From: Pseudonocardia sp.
GTDB lineage: Bacteria; Actinomycetota; Actinomycetes; Mycobacteriales; Pseudonocardiaceae
NCBI GenBank assembly: GCA_025869365.1
Contig: JAOZVV010000089.1
Location: 1-51,807, forward strand
DNA: 51,807 nt
Reading direction: 5' to 3'
Position numbers and translations under genes: made by a program. The notes under the pieces were generated by a model. It saw only the letters and a list, made by a program, of their open reading frames with translations, was not told the origin of the DNA and ran no database searches. Of this stretch, positions 41,518 through 49,502 are shown piece by piece. Each line of letters begins with the position of its first letter. Position 1 is the first letter of the stretch.

Positions 41518-42647
41518 ACTTCGTCTACTACCCCGTCTCCGCCGTCATGTGGTTCTGGCACCAGGTGTTCGGCCTGGTCCTGGGCCCGGGCAGCGGGGTG
41601 GCCTGGGCGCTGTCGGTCGTCTTCCTCGTGCTGACGCTGCGTCTGATCATGGTCAGGCCGGTGCTGTCCCAGATGCGCTCGGCCCGCAAGATGCGGGCGT
41701 TGCAGCCGCATCTGGCCGAGCTGAAGCGCAAGCACGGCAAGGACCGGCAGAAGCTCGCCGCGGAGACCCAGAGGCTGCAGAAGGAGCACGGCGTCTCGCC
41801 CCTGGGCGGGTGTCTGCCGATGCTGCTGCAGTTGCCGGTCTTCATCGGCCTGCTGCACGTGCTGCGCTACTTCAACCGGCCCGGGCTGACGTTCGAGCAG
41901 AACGCCGCGATCCCCAACTACGTGTTCTCCCCGGAGCTGGTCCGCTCGTTCCTGGAGGCCCGGCTGTTCGGCGCACCGCTGTCGGCCTACGTCGCGATGC
42001 CGCAGAACCTGCTGGACTCGTTCGGCGGAGCGGCCGTGGAGCGCTGGCACGTCTACGTCGTCGCGGTGCCGTTGATGCTGCTCGCGGCGATCGCCACGCA
42101 CTTCACGGCGCGCTGGTCCGTACGCCAGCAGCAGGCAGGGCTCGCGGGGAACGACAACCCGCAGGCGGCGCAGATGGCGGGCTTCATGAAGTACACGCCG
42201 TGGATCTTCCCGCTCGGCGCGATCATCGGTGGGCTGTTCTTCCAGTTCCCGATCGCGATCCTCGTGTACTGGCTGACCAACAACGGCTGGACGTTCGCCC
42301 AGCAGCACCTGATCGGGCGGAAGCTGGACCGGGAGGCCGAAGAGGCGCCCCCGATCCCGCTCGCGGTGGTCGCGGCCAGGGAGGCCGCGAAGGCACGGGC
42401 GCCGAAGCCGGGCCAGAAACCCGTCACCCGCCCGTCCGCGGCCGCACGCACGCCGACGAAGGGGGTGCCCGAGGCGGGTGCCCAGAAAGTGGGTGCCCAG
42501 AAAGCCGGTGCCCAGAAAGCCGGTGCCCAGAAAGCGGGTGTCCAGACGTCCGGCTCCGCGAGATCCGGCGCTCAGAAGCCCGGCGCCGGGGGGTCCGGGG
42601 CCCGCAAGCGTGCGGGCAACCGGCAGCCGTCCCGGGACAGCGCCTAG
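41511..42647 (+). CDS. YidC/Oxa1-family membrane protein insertase with repeat tail
   Basis: This 378-residue protein has the YidC/Oxa1 core: LNFVYYPVSAVMWFWHQVFGLVLGP, then WALSVVFLVLTLRLIMVRPVLSQMRSARKMRALQPHLAELKRKHGKDRQKLAAETQRLQKEHGVSPLGGCLPMLLQLPVFIGLLHVL (helix 2 with the conserved hydrophilic-groove Arg and the C1 hairpin), and helices ending FPIAILVYWLTNNGWTFAQQHLI. It inserts membrane proteins with or without SecYEG. It is not at the rpmH-rnpA locus here, so it is probably a second copy. The last ~60 residues hold GAQKA repeats (42477-42551). GTG 41511 lacks its own strong ribosome site and may depend on the leader ORF. Confidence 0.9.
   Translation: MLNFVYYPVSAVMWFWHQVFGLVLGPGSGVAWALSVVFLVLTLRLIMVRPVLSQMRSARKMRALQPHLAELKRKHGKDRQKLAAETQRLQKEHGVSPLGGCLPMLLQLPVFIGLLHVLRYFNRPGLTFEQNAAIPNYVFSPELVRSFLEARLFGAPLSAYVAMPQNLLDSFGGAAVERWHVYVVAVPLMLLAAIATHFTARWSVRQQQAGLAGNDNPQAAQMAGFMKYTPWIFPLGAIIGGLFFQFPIAILVYWLTNNGWTFAQQHLIGRKLDREAEEAPPIPLAVVAAREAAKARAPKPGQKPVTRPSAAARTPTKGVPEAGAQKVGAQKAGAQKAGAQKAGVQTSGSARSGAQKPGAGGSGARKRAGNRQPSRDSA
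42477..42551 (+). repeat. 15-bp tandem repeat in the yidC-like 3' end
   Basis: Five units of GGTGCCCAGAAAGCC or a close variant start at 42477, 42492, 42507, 42522 and 42537. The frame is kept, so each adds five residues (GAQKA/V). The lysine is AAA in the first four units, uncommon in this high-GC genome where AAG dominates. Confidence 0.9.
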
Positions 42648-42656
42648 ATTCGGGGG

Positions 42657-43118
42657 GTGCGCCCCCACCTGCTCGTCGCCGTCCCGGTCCTCCTGCTCGC
42701 CCTCGCCGGGTGTGGGGAGTCCGCGGCACCGGCGCGGCCGGCGGGCCCGGGGGACGCCCCGGCCGCGGTGAGCACCTCGCTGGCGGACCTGCAGACCAAG
42801 CTCGCGTCCATCGCGAAGGACGAGTGCGCCCTCACGAAGGACCCCGCCGCGGTCTACCCGCGGTGCGGCCGGTTCGTCCGCGAGGTGCAGAACTCCACGC
42901 CCGCCGCGCGGGCGGACTCGGCCGGTCTCGCGATCGAGCCCGGCGTCCGTGCCGCCGCGGACGCCGTCGACGCCGCGGTGGACCAGATGGCGCGGGACCA
43001 GTGCACGACGCCGATGGGCGCAGGGACCCCCGGCCCGCCGGAGGCCTGTGGGCCGGACCTGGTGGCGTTGCAGGCGGCCGTGAAGGCGCTCGTGGCCGCG
43101 GTCGGGACCGCACCCTGA
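42657..43118 (+). CDS. Putative small lipoprotein
   Basis: This 153-residue protein begins (V)RPHLLVAVPVLLLALAGCGES, a Sec-lipoprotein signal with lipobox LAGC, so Cys19 is likely the lipid anchor. The mature part is rich in Ala and has a few more Cys (KDECALT, YPRCGRF, DQCTTP, EACGPD), which might form two disulfides outside the cell. No family is recognised. TAGATT at 42645-42650, partly inside the YidC stop codon, is 6 bases before GTG 42657, so a leaderless message is likely. It follows the YidC-like gene on the same strand. Confidence 0.75.
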   Translation: MRPHLLVAVPVLLLALAGCGESAAPARPAGPGDAPAAVSTSLADLQTKLASIAKDECALTKDPAAVYPRCGRFVREVQNSTPAARADSAGLAIEPGVRAAADAVDAAVDQMARDQCTTPMGAGTPGPPEACGPDLVALQAAVKALVAAVGTAP

Positions 43119-43363
43119 TCGTCGAGATGTGAGCACCGTCACGGTCGCCGGCGGCCGGCTCCGGAGCACGCGAACCGGTGCCGGAACGTCGCCGGTGTCC
43201 GGATCACCCCGGTTCCGCACACGCCCGTGAGGTGCGTAAACGCCCGTTCCTCGCACTCCGGGCGGCTGCGCGGGGTGATCGCCCCGGGGCCAGAATGGCG
43301 GTAGCCGCGGGCCCGGGCAGATCGTCCGACGTGGCCCGCGCGGGTGGGGAGCGGTGCAGGCGG

Positions 43364-44593
43364 ATGCGGTTGCCGATTGCGGGTGGACGACGGTGGCTCA
43401 CGGTGATCCTGGGCGTGGCCGTGGTGGCCGTGCTGGCGCTCGGGGTGACCGTCGCGGTCGACCCGGGTGACGCGGCCGGGGCGGTCCCGGGCGGGTCGGA
43501 CCGCGCGGCGTCCGCGCCGCTCGTCGATCTGACCCCGCAGCCCGTCGTCTCCATCACCCCGGACCCCGCCACCCCGCTGGACCCGACGCAGCCGATCACG
43601 GTGACGGTGCAGCACGGGAAGGCACGGTCGGTCTCGGCGACGGACGCGAAGTCCGGCAAGGAGGTCGACGGCACCCTCGCCCCGGACGGGACGTCCTGGA
43701 GGTCGACGGGAGCACTGGCCTACGGCGAGACCTACACCGTGGCCGTGGACACGCTCGACGGTGCGGGCGCGCCGGGGCACCAGGAGGGCACCGTCACGAC
43801 GGTGTCCCCGAAGGCCCAGGCCTACCCGTCGTTCGTGCCGCCGCCGTCCGCCACGTCGGTCGGCGTGGGGCAGCCGATCGTCGTCCGGTTCGACCATGCC
43901 GTCACCGATCACGCGGCGGCGGAGAAGCAGCTCAGCGTCACCTCCAGCCCGCAGCAGGCAGGTGGCTGGTACTGGCTCTCGGACACCGAGGTGCACTACC
44001 GGCCGCAGCAGTACTGGCAGCCCGGCTCGACGCTGACGGTGAAGGCGAACCTGTTCGGCGTCGCGCTCGGGAACGGCACCTACGGCTCGACGGACCGCAC
44101 CATGACCGTGCACGTGCACGACGCCTGGGTCGCGAAGGCGGACGGCGCCACCGAGCAGGTGCAGATCTTCGACAACGGGCAGCTGGTCAAGACCATGAAG
44201 ACGAGCCTCGGCGCCCCCGGGTTCCCCTCCCACGTCGGACCGCACGTCATCTCGGACAAGCAGCCGAGCATCACGATGGACTCCTGCACGTACGGCGTGT
44301 GCGCGGGTCAGCCCGGCTACTACAAGGAGAAGGTCGACCTGGACCTGCGGATCTCCAACGACGGCGAGTTCGTGCACTCCGCGCCGTGGTCGGTGGGTCA
44401 GCAGGGCAACTCCAACGTCTCCCACGGCTGCGTCAACCTCGCCCCCGCGGACGCCCAGTGGTTCTACAACCACTTCGGCATCGGGGACGTCGTGGAGATC
44501 ACCAACTCCGGCGGCCCGTCGCTGCCGCTCTACGACACCTACGGGGACTGGGAGCTGAGCTGGCCGCAGTGGCAGCAGGGCTCCGCTCTGTGA
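43364..44593 (+). CDS. L,D-transpeptidase with Ig-like domain (LdtMt2-type)
   Basis: This 409-residue protein has an N-terminal membrane helix (WLTVILGVAVVAVLALGVTVAV, residues ~11-32), two Ig-like/Big domains (about 60-245), and a C-terminal YkuD domain with the active-site string beginning HSAPW at His338 and ending SHGCVNL with Cys357. It makes 3-3 cross-links in peptidoglycan and is insensitive to most penicillins; carbapenems act on the family. It has no lipobox, unlike some Ldt, so it is probably a type II membrane protein. The extra pair SCTYGVC (Cys308, Cys313) may form a disulfide. ATG 43364 is preferred; the extension to 43178 lacks any signal. Confidence 0.93.
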   Translation: MRLPIAGGRRWLTVILGVAVVAVLALGVTVAVDPGDAAGAVPGGSDRAASAPLVDLTPQPVVSITPDPATPLDPTQPITVTVQHGKARSVSATDAKSGKEVDGTLAPDGTSWRSTGALAYGETYTVAVDTLDGAGAPGHQEGTVTTVSPKAQAYPSFVPPPSATSVGVGQPIVVRFDHAVTDHAAAEKQLSVTSSPQQAGGWYWLSDTEVHYRPQQYWQPGSTLTVKANLFGVALGNGTYGSTDRTMTVHVHDAWVAKADGATEQVQIFDNGQLVKTMKTSLGAPGFPSHVGPHVISDKQPSITMDSCTYGVCAGQPGYYKEKVDLDLRISNDGEFVHSAPWSVGQQGNSNVSHGCVNLAPADAQWFYNHFGIGDVVEITNSGGPSLPLYDTYGDWELSWPQWQQGSAL

Positions 44594-44634
44594 GGACGCC
44601 CGTGCGGACCGGTTCCGGCCGCTAGCCTGGCTGC

Positions 44635-45771
44635 GTGGAAGGTCTCCTGCTGCGCCTCTCGGCGCTCGACGCCGACGCGGAGGCCGCGGTCCGGGTGATC
44701 GCCTACTTCGATGCGCTGGTGGAGCGCCGGGCCACGCCGGAGGAACTGGTCCGGTCCACGGCGAACCTCGCGGAGTGCACGGCCGGGTGGTCGCGAGGTG
44801 CCGGACAGACCCTGCGGACCGGGCCCGGCGGGGCTCCGGCAACGGGTGACCCGCGGCCGAGCGGGAGCGTGTCGCTCGGGTCCGGGGACGCCCGGGTGTG
44901 GTTGGAGCGCGACGGCGGGCCCGGCCCGCTCGACGATCTGGTTCTGGAACGGCTCGCGATCGCGGCCCGGTTGCTCGCCACCCTGCGCCGGCGCACGGTG
45001 GCACCGGACCTGGCGGATCCCGCCCTGGTCGAGCTGGTGCTCGCCGAGGGGGAGGCGCAGGAGGACCGGGCGCGGGCACTGCACCTGCTCGGGCTCGACG
45101 CACGGTGGCCGGTGCGGGTGCTCGCGATGCGGTCGGCGTCGAACTCGACCCCGGAGGCCGTCGCGGTGGAGGTGGTGTCCGCGAGCGGGCAGCGCTCCGT
45201 CCGCGCCACGGTGATCGGGGATGCCGCGGCGGTGCTCCTGCAACCGCCGCCCGGTGCGCTCCCCCCGCTCCCCGGGCTCCGGGAGGCGCTCGCGGAGGGC
45301 CGCGGCGCGGGCGCGGTGTTCGCCCTCGGCGGGAGCGCGGCTCCGCTCGAGGCGCGCCGGTCCTGGTTGCAGGCCCGGCTCGCCCTGCGTTTCGCGGTCG
45401 CGGACGGGCCGGACGCCGTCGTGGACCACGACGCACTGGGCTCGCTCGCCCTGCTCGCCGAGATCCCGGCGGAGCGCCTCGCCGCGCAACCGGACGTCGT
45501 CGCGCTGGGTGAGCTGGCCGCCACCGCTGCGGGTGCCCTGGACGTCGAGGCGCTGGAGGCGTTCTGCCGCACCGGGTCGCTCCGCCAGGCGGCGGCCGTG
45601 CTGCATCTGCACCACAGCTCGGTCGCCGCCCGGCTCGGGCACGTCGAACGTGCCCTCGGGGTGGACCTCGACGGGCCGGACGGGCGGTTCCGTGCCCGGC
45701 TCGCCCTCGTCACCCGCCGGCTCGCTCAGGCTCCTGGTTCGACGCCCAGGCCGCGGCGCAGCACCGCATAG
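44635..45771 (+). CDS. PucR/CdaR-type transcriptional regulator
   Basis: This 378-residue protein has a broad N-terminal sensing region (VEGLLLRLSALDADAEAAVRVIAYFDALVERRA...), a middle part, and a C-terminal PucR-type helix-turn-helix (VEALEAFCRTGSLRQAAAVLHLHHSSVAARLGHVERALG). Such proteins act on catabolic or secondary-metabolism genes; the target is unknown. It could control the divergent-tail esterase cluster, but nothing shows this. TAGCCT at 44623-44628 is 6 bases before GTG 44635, so it is probably leaderless. The 3' end overlaps the convergent esterase gene by 46 bases. Confidence 0.88.
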   Translation: MEGLLLRLSALDADAEAAVRVIAYFDALVERRATPEELVRSTANLAECTAGWSRGAGQTLRTGPGGAPATGDPRPSGSVSLGSGDARVWLERDGGPGPLDDLVLERLAIAARLLATLRRRTVAPDLADPALVELVLAEGEAQEDRARALHLLGLDARWPVRVLAMRSASNSTPEAVAVEVVSASGQRSVRATVIGDAAAVLLQPPPGALPPLPGLREALAEGRGAGAVFALGGSAAPLEARRSWLQARLALRFAVADGPDAVVDHDALGSLALLAEIPAERLAAQPDVVALGELAATAAGALDVEALEAFCRTGSLRQAAAVLHLHHSSVAARLGHVERALGVDLDGPDGRFRARLALVTRRLAQAPGSTPRPRRSTA

Positions 45772-46694
45772 CGCTCCGCGAGCTCACGCTGCGAGATCGC
45801 CGCGCCCTCGATCAGCGCCGAGCCGTGGAACGTGCCGGGGAACAGGTGCAGCTCCACCGGGACCCCTGCCGCGAGCAGGGCCAGCCCGTAGGCGATGCCC
45901 TCGTCGCGGAGCGGGTCGAACGCCATCGTCGAGACGTAGGCGGGCGGCAGCCCGGTGAGGTCGGTCGCGCGGGCAGGGGCGGCGTACGGGGAGACGTCCG
46001 GGCTGCCGGGCACGCCGGCCCCCAGGTAGGAGTCCCAGCTGACGACGGCGTTCGGCCGGTTCCAGATGGGGGTGTCGGTGAAGGCGGTCATGCTCGGCGT
46101 CGTGAGCCGGTCGTCGACCTCGGGGACGGCGAGGTACTGGAACGCGATCGACGGGCCGCCCCGGTCCCTGGCCAGCAGCGCCAGGCCCGCGCACATCCCA
46201 CCACCTGCGCTGATGCCGTGGATCGCGATGCGCTCCGGGTCCACGCCGTACTCCGCGGCGTGCTCGGAGAACCAGACGAAACCGGCGTAGGCGTCCTCCA
46301 GGGGGCCCGGGAACGGAGCCTCGGGCGCGAGCCGGTACTCCACGGTCACCACGACCGCCCCGGTGGATCGCGCGAGCGCGACGTTGCCCGCGTGCGAGGC
46401 GTCGATGTTGCCGAGCACGAAGCCGCCGCCGTGCACGTCGTAGATCCCGATCGGGTGGTCGAGCCGGTCCGGGCGGTAGATGCGCAGGGTGATCTCCGGC
46501 GCGCCGTCCGGGCCGGGTACGACGACGTCGGTGATCGTGAGGCCGGTGGTGTCCGGCTCGGGCAGGCCGGCCCGCAGCTCGGCCATCGTCCGCCGCGCCG
46601 CCGCGAGATCCGACACGTCCAGGACGGGCAGCATGGCCACGGCGGCCGCCAGTTCGGGGTCGAACGCGTAGCCGGTCTCGGTTCCTGCGGTCAT
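45726..46694 (-). CDS. Alpha/beta hydrolase (HSL-type esterase)
   Basis: This 322-residue hydrolase is in the hormone-sensitive-lipase family. The oxyanion HGGG is in IGIYDVHGGGFVLGN near residue 88; the nucleophile elbow is GISAGG near residue 160; the acid is in AFDPLRDEG near residue 255, and the base His is in GTFHGSAL near residue 285. It cleaves short acyl esters. The gene lies 61 bases downstream of the Baeyer-Villiger monooxygenase, which makes esters from ketones, so it probably completes that step. GGAGGA is 4 bases before ATG 46694, which decides the start; the upstream ATG at 46766 overlaps the monooxygenase stop. It overlaps the PucR-type gene convergently. Confidence 0.92.
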   Translation of the reverse strand: MTAGTETGYAFDPELAAAVAMLPVLDVSDLAAARRTMAELRAGLPEPDTTGLTITDVVVPGPDGAPEITLRIYRPDRLDHPIGIYDVHGGGFVLGNIDASHAGNVALARSTGAVVVTVEYRLAPEAPFPGPLEDAYAGFVWFSEHAAEYGVDPERIAIHGISAGGGMCAGLALLARDRGGPSIAFQYLAVPEVDDRLTTPSMTAFTDTPIWNRPNAVVSWDSYLGAGVPGSPDVSPYAAPARATDLTGLPPAYVSTMAFDPLRDEGIAYGLALLAAGVPVELHLFPGTFHGSALIEGAAISQRELAERYAVLRRGLGVEPGA

Positions 46695-46755
46695 GCGGTC
46701 CTCCACGTCGTCGGGGATGCTCCGGGTCCGATCATCGTCCGCCACGGGACCGTGG

Positions 46756-48714
46756 TCATCCGCCACGCGTCGGGATCCGGCCGCTCCCTGCCCGACGACC
46801 GTGCCCGGCCGGGACGCCCCGGTGCCGGGCGGGTTCGGTCCGGAAGTCCGCCAGATCGGCCTCGCGGGTCATCCGCCAGTAGTCGACGATCCGCCACGGC
46901 AGCGCCGAGACGACCCGGCCCGCGGCGTTGCGGTACCAGTTGTCCATGCCGGGGTGGGTCCAGATCATCCGTTCGTGCGCCTCGTCGTGGCGGCGCACGT
47001 ACTCCGCCTCCACCTCGGGCCGGCACTCGACGGCCCCGATGCCCCGCTCCACCATCGTGACCAGCAGGTCCACGATGTAGCGCACCTGGCATTCGGCGGT
47101 GGTGATGTAGCTGCCGCCGTGCCCGAGGACGGTCCCGGGGCCGCACGTCAGGAACAGGTTGGGGAAATCCGTCGTCGTGATCCCGAGGTGGGCGCGCGCG
47201 TCCTCCGGGCCCCAGACCTCGTCGAGGCGCCGCCCGGACCGGCCGCGGACCTCCACCGGGTAGAGGATCTTGTGCGTCTCGAACCCGGTGGCCAGCACGA
47301 CCACGTCGACGGCGCACTCCGTGCCGCCGGCGCCGCGCACGCCCGTCTCCGTGATCTCGGCGACGGCCTCGGTCACCAGGTCCACGTTCTCCCGTCTCAG
47401 CGCCGCGAACCAGCCGTTGTCCAGCAGCATCCGCTTGCCGAAGGGCGGATAGTCCGGCAGCGACTTCGCCGCCAGGTCCGGGCGCCCGCCGAGCTCGGCC
47501 TCCAGGTAGCGGGTGAACACGCGCCGGTGGGCGTCGTTCAGCGCGTTGACCGAGCGCTCGGGGTGCTCCCAGGCGTCGTCGCGCTGCAGGGCCGGATGGA
47601 CCTTGTCGTTGGTGTTCCAGGCGATCCGGGAGCGGTACCAGAGGCGGTAGAAGGGGACGTGGTCCAGCAGGTACTGCGCGCCCTCGGTGATCCCGGCGAA
47701 GTACACGTCGTTGGGCGCGATCCACTGCGGCGAGCGCTGGAACACGGTCAGCCGCTCGACGTCCGCCGCCACCGCGGGCACGATCTGCATCGCGCTCGCC
47801 CCGGTGCCGACGACCGCCACCCGCTTCCCGGTGACGTCGAGGTCGGCCGGCCAGCAGGCGGTGTGGAAGAGCGGGCCGCGGAACCGTTCGAGGCCCGGGA
47901 TCGGGGGTACCTTCGGTCGGTTGAGCTGGCCGGTCCCGCTGATCACGGCATCCGCGGTGAGGCTCGTGCCGTCGGCGGTGCGGACGGTCCATTCCTGCGC
48001 GCCGGGGTCGTAGGTCGCCGAGACGACCTCGGTGCCGAACCGGATCCGCTCGCGCAGCCCGTGGTGGTCCGCGACGTCGCGGAGGTAGGCCCACACCTCG
48101 TCCCGCTTGCCGAAGTGCGTGGACCAGGCCCGCGGCGCGAACGAGTAGGAGTACAGGTGGCTCGGGGTGTCGACCCCGGCCCCGGGGTAGGAGTTCTCCA
48201 GCCACGTGCCGCCGACGTCGTCGTTCTTCTCCAGGACGACGTGGGCGATCCCCGCCTCCGCGAGCTTGATCGCGGCGAGCATCCCGGAGACCCCGGCGCC
48301 GATGACGATCACCCGCAGGGTGTTCGGCGGCGCGACCCGGGTCGGTGCGGGGGCGAAGCCCATGTCCTGCGCGGCCATCGCGGCGTGCTCCGGGGGCACC
48401 GGCTCGCCGACGGCGACGGACAGGATCTCCCCGAGCGCCTCGCCCGTCGGGGCCGGCACCGCGACCGGAGCCCCGTCCGCCCAGGCCGTCACGGCCTCGA
48501 CGGCCGCGGCCCGGAGCTCCGCGCGGACCTCGGGGGAGAACCCGCCGAGGTCGTTGTCGTCCATGCCGCGGCTGCGTGTCGGGCGGAACGGATCGGCGAG
48601 CCACCGCCGCTCGCCGGTGAGCTGGTACAGCACGGCGACCAGCGAGGGGAGGTTCGCGTGCTCCAGGGCGGCGGTCAGCCGCTCGCGGTCGATCGGACGG
48701 TCCGGTGCGGTCAT
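46756..48714 (-). CDS. Baeyer-Villiger monooxygenase, 4-hydroxyacetophenone monooxygenase-like
   Basis: This 652-residue flavoenzyme has an ~130-residue N-terminal extension, FAD motif GAGVSG (139-144), the Baeyer-Villiger fingerprint FRGPLFHTACWP (278-289) directly followed by the NADPH site VAVVGTGASA, and a C-terminal domain. The extension and length match HAPMO-type enzymes that oxidise aryl or aliphatic ketones to esters with O2 and NADPH. The ring or chain it acts on is unknown. GGAGGG sits 6 bases before ATG 48714, and a perfect palindrome (48741-48756) sits over its likely promoter. It is divergent from the nitroreductase-ligase-TetR operon and is probably controlled with it. Confidence 0.93.
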   Translation of the reverse strand: MTAPDRPIDRERLTAALEHANLPSLVAVLYQLTGERRWLADPFRPTRSRGMDDNDLGGFSPEVRAELRAAAVEAVTAWADGAPVAVPAPTGEALGEILSVAVGEPVPPEHAAMAAQDMGFAPAPTRVAPPNTLRVIVIGAGVSGMLAAIKLAEAGIAHVVLEKNDDVGGTWLENSYPGAGVDTPSHLYSYSFAPRAWSTHFGKRDEVWAYLRDVADHHGLRERIRFGTEVVSATYDPGAQEWTVRTADGTSLTADAVISGTGQLNRPKVPPIPGLERFRGPLFHTACWPADLDVTGKRVAVVGTGASAMQIVPAVAADVERLTVFQRSPQWIAPNDVYFAGITEGAQYLLDHVPFYRLWYRSRIAWNTNDKVHPALQRDDAWEHPERSVNALNDAHRRVFTRYLEAELGGRPDLAAKSLPDYPPFGKRMLLDNGWFAALRRENVDLVTEAVAEITETGVRGAGGTECAVDVVVLATGFETHKILYPVEVRGRSGRRLDEVWGPEDARAHLGITTTDFPNLFLTCGPGTVLGHGGSYITTAECQVRYIVDLLVTMVERGIGAVECRPEVEAEYVRRHDEAHERMIWTHPGMDNWYRNAAGRVVSALPWRIVDYWRMTREADLADFRTEPARHRGVPAGHGRRAGSGRIPTRGG

Positions 48715-48740
48715 CGTCGACCCTCCTTCTGCGTTCTGAG

Positions 48741-48756
48741 CCTAACCGCGGTTAGG
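48741..48756. promoter_or_regulatory. Perfect 16-bp operator palindrome near the monooxygenase start
   Basis: CCTAACCGCGGTTAGG is a perfect palindrome 27 bases upstream of the monooxygenase ATG. On the minus strand it overlaps TAGGCT (48744-48739), a likely -10 box, so a bound repressor would block the monooxygenase gene. It matches the second site at 48829 in 14 of 16 positions or more by half-site. Confidence 0.7.
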
Positions 48757-48788
48757 GCGGATCCGAGGTGGCCCGGCAAGAACAGCGG

Positions 48789-48817
48789 TTGACGCGTGTC
48801 CCGCGCCACAGCATGCT
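48789..48817 (+). promoter_or_regulatory. Candidate promoter for the nitroreductase operon
   Basis: TTGACG (48789-48794) and CATGCT (48812-48817) are 17 bases apart and end about 47 bases before the nitroreductase ATG. The operator at 48829 lies just downstream of the start site expected from this promoter. Confidence 0.5.
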
Positions 48818-48828
48818 TCCGCAGAGAA

Positions 48829-48844
48829 CCTAACCACGGACAGG
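48829..48844. promoter_or_regulatory. Second operator, degenerate copy near the nitroreductase promoter
   Basis: CCTAACCACGGACAGG keeps the left half CCTAACC exactly and has mismatches in the right half. It is 88 bases centre to centre from the perfect site, about eight helical turns, which could allow looping. Confidence 0.6.
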
Positions 48845-48863
48845 CGACGAGCGGGAGACGGCA

Positions 48864-49502
48864 ATGGAGCTGACCGAGGCCATGCGAACCACCGGCACCT
48901 GCCGGTACTTCACCCCGGACCCGGTGCCGGACGAGGTCCTGCACCGCGCGTTCGAGGCCGCCCGCTTCGGCCCGCAGGGCGGCAACCGTCAGCCGGTGCG
49001 CTGGATCGTCGTCCGGGACGCGGGGCGCAAGCAGGCGCTGGCCGATCTGTACCTGCCGCCGTGGAAGGCCTACCTGGAGGGGATCGGCATCGGTGACGTC
49101 GCGGTCGGCGCCCTCCCGAAGGCGGTCGCGGACGCGGACCACTTCGCCGAGCACCTCGCCGAGGCCCCGGCGATCGTCGTGGTGTGCGCGGAGATCGACG
49201 GCCTGCACCCGACGGACCACGAGCTCGGCCGGCTGTCCGTCGTCGGCGGCGCCTCGATCTACCCGGTCATGCAGAACCTCTGCCTGGCGCTGCGGGACCA
49301 GGGCGTCGCGTCGGCCGTCACGACGCTGCTGTGCCACTCCGAACCCGAGGTGAAGAAGCTGCTGGACATCCCGGACGGGGTGATCACCGCGGCGCACCTG
49401 GCGATCGGCTACCCGGCGAAGGGGTTCCCGCGAAAGCTGAGCCGCGCGGCCGTCGAGGACACGGTGTCGCTGGACTCGTACACCACACCCCTGTTCGCAT
49501 GA
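48864..49502 (+). CDS. Nitroreductase family FMN protein
   Basis: This 212-residue protein has the nitroreductase fold: MELTEAMRTTGTCRYFTPDPVPDEVLHRAFEAARFGPQGGNRQPVRWIVVRDAG with the FMN-phosphate Arg and the GxxGGNRQPxR pattern, then VVGGASIYPVMQNLCLALRDQGVASAVTTLLCHSEPEVKKLLDIPDGVITAAHLAIGYP. The family reduces nitro groups, quinones or enones with NAD(P)H; some members carry out unusual steps such as B12 ring cutting or dehalogenation. With an AMP ligase and a monooxygenase nearby, an enone or aryl reduction is possible (inference). The ATG follows a GGGAGACGG site. The stop overlaps the ligase ATG by 4 bases. Confidence 0.88.
   Translation: MELTEAMRTTGTCRYFTPDPVPDEVLHRAFEAARFGPQGGNRQPVRWIVVRDAGRKQALADLYLPPWKAYLEGIGIGDVAVGALPKAVADADHFAEHLAEAPAIVVVCAEIDGLHPTDHELGRLSVVGGASIYPVMQNLCLALRDQGVASAVTTLLCHSEPEVKKLLDIPDGVITAAHLAIGYPAKGFPRKLSRAAVEDTVSLDSYTTPLFA

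Noticed and set aside
43178..43363. Longer start for the L,D-transpeptidase
   Set aside because: The extra 62 residues are charged and would bury the membrane helix that should be N-terminal.
46695..46766. Upstream ATG for the esterase gene
   Set aside because: It overlaps the monooxygenase stop and has no ribosome site, whereas GGAGGA precedes the ATG at 46694.
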